From: Clostridiaceae bacterium HFYG-1003
GTDB lineage: Bacteria; Bacillota; Clostridia; Clostridiales; Clostridiaceae
NCBI GenBank assembly: GCA_024579835.1
Contig: CP102060.1
Span: 3,013,558 to 3,077,557, forward strand
Direction: 5' to 3'
DNA length: 64,000 nucleotides
Part shown: positions 19,902-28,594 of the stretch, one piece after another
Numbering within the stretch: the stretch's first letter is position 1
Layout: each line of letters opens with the position of its first letter
The notes under the pieces: model-generated
Told to the model about the DNA's origin: nothing
Databases searched by the model: none
Seen by the model: only the letters and a program-made list of their open reading frames with translations
Program-made: the position numbers and the translations under genes

Positions 19902-20888
19902 TTAGTTTGTCAGGAAATCCGAAAATTCCTCGGGAGTCATCTGGTTGAAATAGTCCTGGATGTTGACGATCTGCAGGGCTGCCAGGAGATCTTCCTTGGT
20001 ATATTTGACATTCTTGAGGTGGTTTTCCAGGGTAGCGATATCTTCCCGGACAAAGTAATCCCCATACAGCTTGATGTTGGAGATCACGCCGTCCTTAACG
20101 TCAATTCTGGCATCCACGATGCCGAAGGGGAATTTTTCAGTTTTGGAAACGTTGAAGGCAGGGGATTTGCCGTAGTTCCATTCCCAGGTCAGGAACTTTT
20201 CCCGGACCAGCCGCTCATGGATGGCTTTCTCTTCAGCGGTCAGTTCGTATTCTTCCAAGGGATAGATCTCTCCGATGGTTTTGAGCAGGAGATCCTGGAA
20301 CTGCTCGATGGTCAGGGATTTATCTTCCAGATATTCGATGATGTTCGTGACTCTGGACTGGACGGACTTGACGCCCTTGCTCTGAATTTTCAAAGGCTTG
20401 ACTTTCAGCGCTTTGCCCAGTTCCTGCATTTCGGAGTTGAACAGGATCGTTCCGTGCTGGAGCAGCTTGCCGTTGTGGAAGTACTGCGCGTTGCCGGAGA
20501 ACTTGCGGCCATCGATGAGGATGTCATTGCGGCCGGACAGTTCTGCCTGAATGCCGAGTTTGGCCAGGGTCTTGATAACCGGCTGGGTCAGGACGTTGAA
20601 GTCATTGACATTCTCCCGGGATCCCCGGACGATGAAGGAAAAGTTCAGATTGCCGTGGTCATGGTAAACGGCTCCGCCGCCGGACAGACGGCGCTGGACA
20701 TGAATGCCTTTTTCCCGCACATACTCCTCATTGATCTCCTCCAGTGTATTCTGATGCTGTCCGATGATGATGGAAGGATCGTGGATATAGAAAGTCAGAT
20801 AATCGTCCATGGGCAGATAGTTCATGATCAGGTCTTCCATGGCCATGTTGTAGGCCGGTATCCGATAGTCTGTCTTGATGTATTTCAT
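19902..20888 (-). CDS. lplA: Lipoate-protein ligase
   Basis: Activates free lipoate with ATP and attaches it to lipoyl domains. The 328-residue protein has the conserved RRLSGGGAVYHDHGN stretch near residue 70 and the lipoate-binding lysine region DGRKFSGNAQ near 133, plus the C-terminal accessory domain, so it is a complete LplA. GAGGAG precedes the ATG. In a glycine-using organism the likely acceptor is GcvH of the glycine cleavage system, which is not in this window. It is followed by gapN in the same direction with a 108-bp gap. Confidence 0.92.
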   Translation of the reverse strand: MKYIKTDYRIPAYNMAMEDLIMNYLPMDDYLTFYIHDPSIIIGQHQNTLEEINEEYVREKGIHVQRRLSGGGAVYHDHGNLNFSFIVRGSRENVNDFNVLTQPVIKTLAKLGIQAELSGRNDILIDGRKFSGNAQYFHNGKLLQHGTILFNSEMQELGKALKVKPLKIQSKGVKSVQSRVTNIIEYLEDKSLTIEQFQDLLLKTIGEIYPLEEYELTAEEKAIHERLVREKFLTWEWNYGKSPAFNVSKTEKFPFGIVDARIDVKDGVISNIKLYGDYFVREDIATLENHLKNVKYTKEDLLAALQIVNIQDYFNQMTPEEFSDFLTN

Positions 20889-21140
20889 AGTCGGCTCCTC
20901 TTCGTTGGTTTGATGGACTGATAATTACATTTTATCATATCGGTCAAAGCATAATGCCGGAAGATATACTGCCCAGGTGCGGCTGCGACCGGCAGGACTG
21001 CATCAATCCGGAGAACCAGGAAGTCTGAATCGAGCTGGTGTGGTTCAGAAAAACTGTTGAGACAAGAGGCAATGTATTACAGAAATTCGCAGAAACGACC
21101 AGTTTCAGGGGACAGTTTTTCTTTGGGATGCAGAAATAAT

Positions 21141-21148
21141 GCTACAAT
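21141..21148 (+). promoter_or_regulatory. Extended -10 of the Fe-S aldo/keto reductase gene
   Basis: TGCTACAAT (TG at 21140-21141, hexamer 21143-21148) has the TGn extension; no good -35 is visible. Confidence 0.45.
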
Positions 21149-21203
21149 TATAGTCAGAATAGAACCTGCATCGTCAGAGCAGATCGTGGAAAGGGGATTA
21201 ATA

Positions 21204-22331
21204 ATGATCACAAGCAAGATTGAATCACTCGGCGTGGAGCCTTCCAAGCTGGGGTATGGCTGCATGCGGTTTCCGACCCTGGAGGACCGTTCCATCAATG
21301 AAGAAGAGGCACAGAAGCTCCTCGACACCGCGATCGCCGGTGGCGTAACCTATATTGATACGGCCTGGCCCTACCATGAGGAGCGCAGCGAAGAATTTGT
21401 CGGTCGTGCCCTGCAAAAGCATGATCGGGATTCCTATTATCTGGCGACCAAACTGCCGGTCTGGAAGGTCGAAAAGAGAGAGGACGTGCGCTATTATCTG
21501 GAAGAACAGCTGCGCCGTCTTCGGACCGATCACATTGATTTCTACCTGCTTCACGCTCTGAGTAAGGAACGCTGGCAAAGTGTTCTGCAGCATCAGATGA
21601 TTGAGGAGCTGGAAGCGCTGAAGGCGGAGGGCAAGATCCGGTTTCTGGGCTTTTCCTTCCATGATGAATTCGATGTCTTTGAAGAGATTATCCGTCACCA
21701 CGCCTGGGATTTCTGCCAGATCCAGTTCAATTATGTCGATACTGAAATTCAGGCCGGACTGCGCGGTCTGGAGCTGGCGGAGTCCTTAGGAATTCCTGTG
21801 ATCGTCATGGAACCCGTCAAAGGCGGATCCCTGGCGAAGCTGCCAGCGGCCATGGAAGCTTTTTTCCGGACGCTGCGGCCCAAAGATTCCGTGGCATCCT
21901 GGGCGTTCCGCTTTGTCGGCTCCCATCCCAATGTCAAGATCATCCTGTCGGGCATGACCACCATGGAACAGCTGGAGGACAACCTCAATACCTTCCGGAC
22001 GTTCCAGCCCCTGGATGAAGCCGAAAAAGCAGCGATCGTGAATGTGACTCGTGAATACAAGGCCCGGCTCAACAACCAGTGCACTGCCTGCGGCTACTGC
22101 ATGCCGTGTCCTTTCGGGCTCAAGATCCCGGCCAATTTCCGCATCTGGAATACCGGCGCGGTCTACGAAGATTTTGAAGGAGCCAAAGCCAGGTATTTCG
22201 AACTGTCGGAAGAGGAGCGGGCCTCCCACTGCCAGGCCTGCGGAGCCTGTGAACCACAGTGTCCCCAGGGGATTGAGATTATTGAAGACATGAAGAAAGT
22301 GGCAGCTCTGTTTGAGGGAACCCCGCAATAG
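21204..22331 (+). CDS. Aldo/keto reductase with C-terminal 4Fe-4S clusters
   Basis: A 375-residue cytosolic oxidoreductase. Residues 1-285 form an aldo/keto reductase barrel (LGYGCMRFP, catalytic Tyr in DTAWPYHEE, Lys in ATKLPVW). The C-terminus carries two Cys clusters, CTACGYCMPCPFG near 295 and CQACGACEPQCPQGI near 350, as in the ferredoxin-type AKR group common in anaerobes. The substrate is unknown; electron transfer between NAD(P)H and the Fe-S centres is inferred. The ATG at 21204 is chosen for the GGAAAGGGG ribosome site; the frame is open upstream but out of family register. Confidence 0.88.
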   Translation: MITSKIESLGVEPSKLGYGCMRFPTLEDRSINEEEAQKLLDTAIAGGVTYIDTAWPYHEERSEEFVGRALQKHDRDSYYLATKLPVWKVEKREDVRYYLEEQLRRLRTDHIDFYLLHALSKERWQSVLQHQMIEELEALKAEGKIRFLGFSFHDEFDVFEEIIRHHAWDFCQIQFNYVDTEIQAGLRGLELAESLGIPVIVMEPVKGGSLAKLPAAMEAFFRTLRPKDSVASWAFRFVGSHPNVKIILSGMTTMEQLEDNLNTFRTFQPLDEAEKAAIVNVTREYKARLNNQCTACGYCMPCPFGLKIPANFRIWNTGAVYEDFEGAKARYFELSEEERASHCQACGACEPQCPQGIEIIEDMKKVAALFEGTPQ

Positions 22332-22403
22332 CAAGTTGCAGCCGGAGTAAGTTATGACCGGAGCAAGTTATAACCGGAGCAAGTAGCTGCGGAAGCAAGC
22401 TGC
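22331..22403. repeat. Degenerate 16-bp tandem repeats (CCGGAGCAAGTTATAA-type)
   Basis: Three to four imperfect copies of a CCGGAGYAAGTTATRA unit directly follow the aldo/keto reductase stop. Confidence 0.7.
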
Positions 22404-22444
22404 ACTCAGACCAATGGATCAGACGTCCAATGAAATATGCTGAA

Positions 22445-22482
22445 AACAAAGAGAGGAACCTGCATCAGGTCCTCTCTTTGTT
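22445..22482 (+). terminator. Intrinsic terminator of the aldo/keto reductase gene
   Basis: AACAAAGAGAGGA-CC pairs with GG-TCCTCTCTTTGTT with one bulged A. Confidence 0.85.
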
Positions 22483-22598
22483 GGATATGTGACAGCTTGT
22501 CAGGTCGTTAGATGGCGGTCTTTGACCGCAGCAGCAATGGGAGATATCCGGAAGTTCGATGGTGCAAGCCCGACCTGTCTGTTTCGAACTGATCCGGA

Positions 22599-23159
22599 TC
22601 AGACTCTCTCCCGATGCAAGGCGATGAAATCGTCCCTCGAAATTTCATAGTCAACCGCACTTCGCCAGGTTCCTGACTGATCTTTCCATGCATTCTCCCG
22701 GATCCCAATCTTTCTGGCTTTAATTTTATTCTCATAGACAGTTTGAGCCCGTTTATTCTCAAAATCCGTATCCCATATTATTTTTTCGATCGGGAACCTG
22801 GAATTGATCGTTTTATCGCTGAATAGAAAATCGAAAAGCATTAAAATAATTTTTGTTCCATAACCTTGATTTTGATAGTCAGAGACACAGATTTTCCACC
22901 CGGGCCAGACGGTTCCGTCATCCTTCACGCGGTAGCTCAGCTCCCCTGCCGGTTTTCCCTGAATCTCAATCAGGCAGAGCTGGCTCAATTTGCCTTCCCA
23001 TTGCCGAATATTGCAGATGGTATCATCCAGGGATTCTCCCAATCCATTGGGAAAACCTGCATGTGCCATTACTATTCCATCATTCCACCAGCTATTTAAC
23101 TGAGCGGCATCATCGACAGTTGCACTGCGGATTACAACCTCACCTTGTTCTATTCTCAT
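22599..23159 (-). CDS. GNAT-family N-acetyltransferase
   Basis: A 186-residue acetyltransferase of the RimJ/RimL-like group. The acetyl-CoA loop is visible as SDYQNQGYGTKIILML near residue 95-110, and the N-terminal VIRSATVDDAAQLNSWWND pattern is typical. GGGAGAA precedes the ATG. The acyl acceptor is unknown. It stands alone between two terminators. Confidence 0.82.
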   Translation of the reverse strand: MRIEQGEVVIRSATVDDAAQLNSWWNDGIVMAHAGFPNGLGESLDDTICNIRQWEGKLSQLCLIEIQGKPAGELSYRVKDDGTVWPGWKICVSDYQNQGYGTKIILMLFDFLFSDKTINSRFPIEKIIWDTDFENKRAQTVYENKIKARKIGIRENAWKDQSGTWRSAVDYEISRDDFIALHRERV

Positions 23160-23242
23160 ACTTTTCTCCCTCAGATGATGTTAAAGTTACTCGGAGTAAA
23201 GGTTCCTTCCCGGGTCCCGGTCGCAGGATCCGGTGAACTCAT

Positions 23243-23304
23243 CCGTATGGATCAGTCATCTTTTCCGTATGGATCAGTCATCTTTTCCGTATGGATCAGT
23301 CATC
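23243..23304. repeat. 22-bp direct tandem repeat, nearly three copies
   Basis: CCGTATGGATCAGTCATCTTTT occurs at 23243-23264 and 23265-23286, with an 18-bp third copy at 23287-23304. Non-coding, upstream of the GNAT gene. Confidence 0.9.
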
Positions 23305-23402
23305 GAATGCTTATCGATCGAGCCATCCCATTCCGTCGGATCATAATGATTCGACTGGATCTGTTTACGCTCTGGGCAGATACCGGCCTGAAATTTTTCT
23401 GT

Positions 23403-23443
23403 GAATAAAACAGCTCCGGGAATGTCCCGGAGCTGTTTTATTC
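23403..23443. terminator. Bidirectional terminator with perfect 19-bp stem
   Basis: Arms 23403-23421 and 23425-23443 are perfectly complementary around an ATG loop, with AAAA/TTTT on both sides. It serves the minus-strand DUF1893 gene. Confidence 0.85.
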
Positions 23444-23509
23444 ATCGGGAGCAGGCAGCGCCAGTCCCTGGAATTCGTTTCGCTGTTCCGACGGATGGAC
23501 CTTCACGGG

Positions 23510-23974
23510 TTATGCATTCTTCATGAGGATCGCGATGGCATCCTCGATGCAGCGCTCGCCTTCCACCGGGTCGGTGGTATGAAGGACAGAACGTTCAATG
23601 GGGCACATTTCCGTTCGGGTTCGGTTTTCAATCATGGGCACCCGCTCCATATAGAACAGGGGGATGCGGCTAAGGCGATTATAGGCGATGGCATTTTCGC
23701 TGGTCAGGGGCGTATAGATGGCGTCGATGCCCAACAGCTGGGCCAGCATCAGCGCACCTTTGCCAATGACCCGATCAATGAGGGTAAGCTGATCGCCTTC
23801 CTTGCGGGTGAAGCTCATCCGGCGCAGTTCGCGCAGCGGCTTAACGCCCAGGGCATCGGATTCATAAATGATGGTTCCGTGATTCATCAGAATACAGGTT
23901 TTGTTTCGCTCGTCCAGCAGGCTCAGATGTTGTTCAAGAAATTTGTGTCTCTCTTCCCGGTATGTCAGTTCCAT
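23510..23974 (-). CDS. DUF1893 family protein
   Basis: A 154-residue cytosolic protein of the DUF1893 family, which has a cytidine-deaminase-like fold by family knowledge. Visible features are ILMNHGTIIYESDALGVKPL near residue 30 and DRVIGKGALMLAQLLG near 70, both typical; the exact reaction is unknown. The ATG at 23974 is chosen because AGGAG lies 5-6 nt upstream, inside the end of the HxlR gene; an ATG at 23992 overlaps that gene and lacks a site. The tight coupling suggests that the HxlR protein controls this gene. Confidence 0.75.
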   Translation of the reverse strand: MELTYREERHKFLEQHLSLLDERNKTCILMNHGTIIYESDALGVKPLRELRRMSFTRKEGDQLTLIDRVIGKGALMLAQLLGIDAIYTPLTSENAIAYNRLSRIPLFYMERVPMIENRTRTEMCPIERSVLHTTDPVEGERCIEDAIAILMKNA

Positions 23975-23982
23975 GGTTTCTC

Positions 23983-24291
23983 CTAGATCCATTTTTCAGC
24001 ATAGGTTTGCATTTCGTGGATCACGGGTTCCAGGGCCTTGCCTTTCTCCGTGAGCCGGTATTCGACTTTTATGGGGTATTCGTTCCGGACTTCCCGGATG
24101 ACCAGACCTAATTGTTCCATTTCCTTGAGACGTTCGGTCAGGAGGCGGGATGAGAGTCCATTGACATTCTCGAGGACCTCACTGAAGCGGCATTCTCCCT
24201 CCAGGAGAACCCGAAGGATCAGTCCGGTCCAGCGTTTTCCAAGGAATGTCGCCAGCTTTTCGTATTTTGGACACATATGAAATTCGTTCAT
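23983..24291 (-). CDS. HxlR-family winged-helix regulator
   Basis: A 102-residue DNA-binding protein of the HxlR/YodB type: CPKYEKLATFLGKRWTGLILRVLLEGECRFSE and GLSSRLLTERLKEMEQLGLV are the family hallmarks. A conserved Cys sits near residue 7, which in YodB-like members senses thiol-reactive compounds. The ATG at 24291 follows AAAGGTGA; the frame extends upstream without a ribosome site. It is coupled to the DUF1893 gene 8 nt downstream. Confidence 0.85.
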   Translation of the reverse strand: MNEFHMCPKYEKLATFLGKRWTGLILRVLLEGECRFSEVLENVNGLSSRLLTERLKEMEQLGLVIREVRNEYPIKVEYRLTEKGKALEPVIHEMQTYAEKWI

Positions 24292-24645
24292 TGGGATCAC
24301 CTTTCTTTGGGATGTGATGTTCGGCGGATGCTTCAAGAATTACCTTAAATAACCTTATAAGAATAAATTACCATAAGAAGGAAGTAATTGCAACGGAGCT
24401 CGTCCAGTGATCTGGAGCCGGTCCGGTGATCGGGAGTCCGGCTGTCTAATGGAGCTTGTCTGTTTTGCACGAGTGCTTCTTTAAAGATTGCCCCGATTCA
24501 TGGCAGCCTGCCTGGAAGACTGGGGAGCCGTTGAAGCCCTTCTGATTGTTCGATCAGCCAGTATTGAGACTGAAACGGATGGTTCTGAATAAGTGGCAAG
24601 GATTTCCCTTGATTCAGGGACAAAGTGTTAAAGAGTTTCCTTCGA

Positions 24646-24654
24646 TGCTATAAT
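24646..24654 (+). promoter_or_regulatory. Extended -10 promoter of the selenium operon
   Basis: TGCTATAAT (24646-24654) is a perfect extended -10; the -35 region (TGTTAA) is weak. A small inverted repeat, AACACT and AGTGTT around 24665-24682, follows in the leader. The 24337-24640 stretch before it has no gene. Confidence 0.6.
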
Positions 24655-24709
24655 GAATGGAGATAAACACTGTTCCAAGTGTTAGAAAATTCTGAAATGA
24701 GTTGATTCA

Positions 24710-25747
24710 ATGAATGATACAGGCATCGGCCAGCTGACATTCTGTGGCGGCTGAGATTCCAAGATCGGAGCAGGTGCTCTGTCACAGCTGGTTTCTCAAC
24801 TGCCGGTGAATTATGATCCCAATCTTCTGGTGGGGTATGATTCCAGTGATGATGCAGCAGTCTATAAATTAAATGATGAAACCGCGCTGATCCAGACGCT
24901 GGATTTTTTTCCGTCCATGGTCAGCGATCCTTATCTGTTTGGCAAGATTGCCGCGACGAATGCGCTGTCGGATGTCTGGGCCATGGGCGGCCGGGTTCTG
25001 ACCGCCATGAATATCGTTGCCTTTCCCGAGCGGATGGATCTGGCAGTCCTGGGGGAAATCCTCCGCGGCGGTGCGGAAAAAGTTCAGGAGGCCGGCGGCA
25101 TCCTGTGCGGCGGGCATTCGATTCATGATACCCCGGCCAAATACGGGCTGTCCGTAACCGGCATCGTCCACCCCGATTCCGTTCTGGCGAACAATGGCGT
25201 TCAGGAAGGGGATGTACTGGTCCTGACCAAACCCCTGGGCACCGGTCTGATTTCAACCGCCGCCTCCGTCGGTGAGACCAGCGAGGAGGCCTTCCGGGAA
25301 GCAGTTCGTTCCATGACGACGTTAAACCGCTATGCGTCCGAGGTCTTCGTCCCGGCTCGTCCCCATGCCTGCACCGATGTGACGGGTTTTGGCCTGGCCG
25401 GTCATCTCCACGAGATGCTCGGAGGCCGCTTCAGTGCGCTTCTGGATCGGTCCGCCCTCCCGGTTCTGCCGGACGCGGCCCGCTGCGCCTCAGAGTTTCT
25501 GACCACAGCCGGAGCCCAGAAAAACCGGAACTTCATGACAGAATTCATGACCTTTGAACCGGCGGACTTTGCAACCGAGGAGCTCCTGTTTGATCCTCAG
25601 ACCTCCGGCGGACTGCTCTACTCCATGACCGAAGCAGCCTGGGAGTCGATCCGTACAAAGACGGCAGGACTCCCCTTTGAACCGGCAGTGATCGGACGGG
25701 TCATCCCCCGGTCGCAGGATCCCCAGCGGGAGATCGTGGTCCGATAG
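24710..25747 (+). CDS. selD: Selenide, water dikinase (selenophosphate synthetase), itself a selenoprotein
   Basis: Makes selenophosphate from selenide and ATP for Sec-tRNA synthesis. The gene begins at ATG 24710 and reads through an in-frame TGA at 24752-24754 (codon 15) as selenocysteine: FCGG-U-DSKIGAGAL. This U aligns with catalytic Cys17 of E. coli SelD, and the Lys three residues later (Lys20 there) is kept. Without recoding, only a shorter frame from GTG 24806 would be called, lacking the active site. The remaining 345-residue protein shows DDAAVY, GGHSIHDTP and the ATP-binding DVTGFGLAGHL. The ribosome site is weak. It heads the sel operon. Confidence 0.95.
24752..24785 (+). promoter_or_regulatory. 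UGA Sec codon and putative bacterial SECIS in selD
   Basis: After the UGA, GAGC and GCTC form a short stem whose apical loop AGGT lies 18-21 nt downstream of the UGA. A small apical loop with unpaired G/U at this distance is what SelB recognises in known bacterial SECIS elements. Folding has not been computed. Confidence 0.6.
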
Positions 25748-25850
25748 TGTCCGGCCCGGGTGGGAGAAGCTCTTTACTGCGAGGACCCCTCTTACGCGGA
25801 GGGGCAGCGGTAACTACCTATAAAGAAAATTTCAGCAATAAGGAGACCGT

Positions 25851-26441
25851 ATGAAAGAAATTAATGCAATGGGCAAGGTTTGTCCCCTGCCGGTGATTGA
25901 AACGAAGAAAGCGCTGAAAAGCGAAGAAGGAAAAGACGGTGTCAGCGTCCTGGTGGACAATCTGATCGCGACCCAGAATCTGTCGAAAATGGCCGACCAG
26001 ATGAAACTGAGCCACTCGGTGGAGCAGATCTCGGCATCCGAATACCGCGTCCAGATCGGGGGAGTCGGGGAGGAACCGGTCAAAACCGTATCTCAGACTG
26101 CCCCCGGAAACGGGTATGTGGTAGCGGTGGGATCCGATGAGATGGGCATTGGGGACTCCGTGCTCGGGAAGAAACTGATCGGCAGTTTCCTTTATGCCCT
26201 GGCGGAGCAGGATGAAATGCCCCGCATGATTCTGTTCTATAACGCCGGCGTTCGCCTGACGGTAGAGGGCTCCGCCAGTCTGGAAGACCTCCGGGCGCTG
26301 CAGAGTGCCGGCGTGGAGATTCTCAGCTGCGGTCTTTGCCTTGATTTTTACGGGCTGAAAGAAACTCTGGCGGTGGGCAGTGTGACCAACATGTACCGCA
26401 TTGTTGAGATCATGCGCACCCACCATACGGTAACCCCCTGA
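25851..26441 (+). CDS. yedF: Selenium-metabolism protein YedF (TusA-like + DsrE-like)
   Basis: A 196-residue cytosolic protein. Residues 1-70 are TusA-like with the sulfur-carrier Cys in GKVCPLPVIE (about residue 11); residues 85-195 are DsrE-like with SCGLCLDFYG. In selenium-using bacteria this two-domain protein lies beside selD and is thought to carry selenium or sulfur. AAGGAG precedes the ATG. Its TGA stop overlaps the next ATG by 1 nt, so it is translationally coupled. A small hairpin (CCCC...GGGG, 25784-25806) lies in the selD-yedF gap. Confidence 0.88.
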   Translation: MKEINAMGKVCPLPVIETKKALKSEEGKDGVSVLVDNLIATQNLSKMADQMKLSHSVEQISASEYRVQIGGVGEEPVKTVSQTAPGNGYVVAVGSDEMGIGDSVLGKKLIGSFLYALAEQDEMPRMILFYNAGVRLTVEGSASLEDLRALQSAGVEILSCGLCLDFYGLKETLAVGSVTNMYRIVEIMRTHHTVTP

Positions 26442-26704
26442 TGGCTCAGGTTTATCTGATTGCGGCCTTTGCCTCGACCCATGACGCGATGAAGGCGGAA
26501 ACCCTGATGACCCGGCACGAAATCCCGGCCCGCCTGATTCCTGTGCCGCCGGAGGTCTCAGCCGGCTGCGGCCTGGCGCTGCGCGCCCTGATCGAAGACC
26601 AGGCAAAGGTGGCGGCTGTTCTGGCAGAAGCCGGGGTAACCGTGGATTTTTATCAGTTACTGCGTGACGGCAGCAAGCGAACCGTCGAAAGGTTGGAACC
26701 ATAA
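26441..26704 (+). CDS. DUF3343 small protein, putative Se/S carrier
   Basis: An 87-residue cytosolic protein of the DUF3343 (PF11823) family. The central PPEVSAGCGLALRAL segment with a single conserved Cys in AGCG is the family signature. Members cluster with selD/yedF genes, and a role in handling selenium or sulfur is suggested from that context only. It overlaps yedF and selB by one nucleotide at each end, so all three are translated as a coupled set. Confidence 0.82.
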   Translation: MAQVYLIAAFASTHDAMKAETLMTRHEIPARLIPVPPEVSAGCGLALRALIEDQAKVAAVLAEAGVTVDFYQLLRDGSKRTVERLEP

Positions 26705-28590
26705 TGGCAAATATCATCATTGGCACCGCCGGACACATTGATCACGGCAAATCTACCCTGATCAAGGCGCTGACCGGCATCGCCACGGATACCACCGAAG
26801 AGGAAATCCAGCGCGGCATGTCCATCAACCTCGGCTTTGCCTATTTCGACCTGCCTTCCGGCCGGCGGGTAGGCATCATTGATGTTCCGGGACATGAGCG
26901 CTTTATCAAGAACATGCTGGCGGGAGCCCAGGGCATCAACATGATCCTCCTGGTCATCGACGCCAATGAGGGCGTCATGCCGCAGACCCGCGAACATGTC
27001 AATATCCTGAACCTGCTGGGAATTGAAGACTACATCGTCGTCCTGTCCAAAGCCGATCTGGTGGAGGATGAAATGCTCGACCTGATGGAGGATGATATCC
27101 GGGAGCAGTTTGAGGGAACCCCCATCGAAACCGCCTCCATCGTCCGGGTGGATTCACTGTCAGGCCGGGGACTGCCGGAACTGGTCAACAACATTGACCG
27201 GCTGGCGGACCGGATCCGGCCCATGAATCTGACGGCGGAACCGCGGCTCAACATCGACCGCATTTTCTCCGTCAAGGGGTTTGGCACAGTGGTGACCGGT
27301 ACCCTGCTGGAGGGAACTATTCGAACCGATCAGGATCTGATGGTGTACCCGGCCGGAATCCCGGTGAAAATCCGCAACATTCAGGTTCACGAAAAGAATG
27401 TGGATCTGGCCCAGGCCGGTCAGCGCACGGCGCTGAACCTGTCCGGGGTGAAAGTGACGGATCTGCAGCGCGGCGACATCCTGACCACCGAAGGCAATTT
27501 ATCCAAATCCTATATCGTGGATGCCAGAATCCGGGTGCTGCCCGATTACAAGCGGCCGCTCAAGCTCTGGGACCGGGTTCGGGTCTATATCGGAACCGAT
27601 GAAATCATGGCCCGGGCCGTTCCCCTGGGAACCGAGGAAATTCCGGCCGGCGGGGAGGGCTTCATCCAGCTGCGTCTGGAAGAAGAAATCGCCGCCAAGC
27701 CAGGAGACCGGATCATTCTGCGGGCCTATTCCCCCATGGTGACCCTGGGTGGCGGCCAGATCCTGGATCCGGCCACCGTCAAGCATGGCCGGTTTGACGA
27801 AACCATTCTGCGCGGACTGGAGCTGCGCGGCACCAATGATGTGGATGCCGTGATCCAGGATTTTCTGATGAACTCGGACCAGCCCCTGGTTTCTGAAAAG
27901 GAGATTCTGGACAACATCCAGGCCGACAAGTCAGATCTTCAGGACAAGCTGTCCGCCATGAAAACCACCGGCAGCGTGCTGCAGCTGGGCGGACTCTATA
28001 TCGGTTCGGACCGGCTCGAAGAAATGCGCAAGGAATTCCTGCGGATTCTGAACGACTACCATCAGAAATCCCCCCTCAAGGCCGGCATGCCGCGGGAGGA
28101 ACTCAAGTCCCGGATTAAATTCGTTGCTAAGGGCAAGCCCTACGATCTGATCCTGGAGCGCCTGGTTGAAGAGGGGACCATCCGGGTATTCGGCAGTCTG
28201 GCCAAGGCTCCGAACTTTGAGGTGGTATATACGAAGGAACAGAAAAAACTGCGGGATGAGCTGGAAACGGCACTGCTCGACGGTGCCTATACCCCGCCGT
28301 CCCTGAAGGAGCTGTGCCCGGACAAGAAATGTCTGGCCGTCATCGACTCCATGGAGGATTGCCTGGTGCGCCTGGATCAGGACATCGTCATTCACCGCCG
28401 GCACTACGAGGCAGCTCTCGCCCTGCTGCAGGAACACGCCAAGGCCCATGGCTCCATCGCCCTGGCTGACTTCCGCGACCTGCTGGGCACTTCCCGCAAA
28501 TATGCCGTGGCTCTGCTGGATTATTTTGATAAGATCGGTCTGACCCAGCGCCAGGGCGAAGTCCGAATTCTCACCGGAAAGGAAGTCTGA
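26704..28590 (+). CDS. selB: Selenocysteine-specific elongation factor SelB
   Basis: A GTPase that brings Sec-tRNA to UGA codons marked by a SECIS. The 628-residue protein has the EF-Tu-like G motifs GHIDHGKST (about 10-18), DVPGHERF and SKADL, beta-barrel domains 2-3 with GTVVTGT near 198, and C-terminal winged helices (after about 380) that grip the mRNA hairpin. The length is standard. It overlaps the DUF3343 gene by 1 nt and is 4 bp ahead of the next gene. Confidence 0.96.
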   Translation: MANIIIGTAGHIDHGKSTLIKALTGIATDTTEEEIQRGMSINLGFAYFDLPSGRRVGIIDVPGHERFIKNMLAGAQGINMILLVIDANEGVMPQTREHVNILNLLGIEDYIVVLSKADLVEDEMLDLMEDDIREQFEGTPIETASIVRVDSLSGRGLPELVNNIDRLADRIRPMNLTAEPRLNIDRIFSVKGFGTVVTGTLLEGTIRTDQDLMVYPAGIPVKIRNIQVHEKNVDLAQAGQRTALNLSGVKVTDLQRGDILTTEGNLSKSYIVDARIRVLPDYKRPLKLWDRVRVYIGTDEIMARAVPLGTEEIPAGGEGFIQLRLEEEIAAKPGDRIILRAYSPMVTLGGGQILDPATVKHGRFDETILRGLELRGTNDVDAVIQDFLMNSDQPLVSEKEILDNIQADKSDLQDKLSAMKTTGSVLQLGGLYIGSDRLEEMRKEFLRILNDYHQKSPLKAGMPREELKSRIKFVAKGKPYDLILERLVEEGTIRVFGSLAKAPNFEVVYTKEQKKLRDELETALLDGAYTPPSLKELCPDKKCLAVIDSMEDCLVRLDQDIVIHRRHYEAALALLQEHAKAHGSIALADFRDLLGTSRKYAVALLDYFDKIGLTQRQGEVRILTGKEV

Positions 28591-28594
28591 TCCC

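Noticed and set aside
19890-20921. 343-residue plus-strand frame opposite lplA
   Set aside because: Mirror frame of a clear lplA; composition (runs of Leu, Phe, Gln, Asp) is typical of antisense translation.
24806-25747. selD starting at GTG 24806
   Set aside because: This lacks the catalytic residue and Lys; the upstream frame with UGA restores both.
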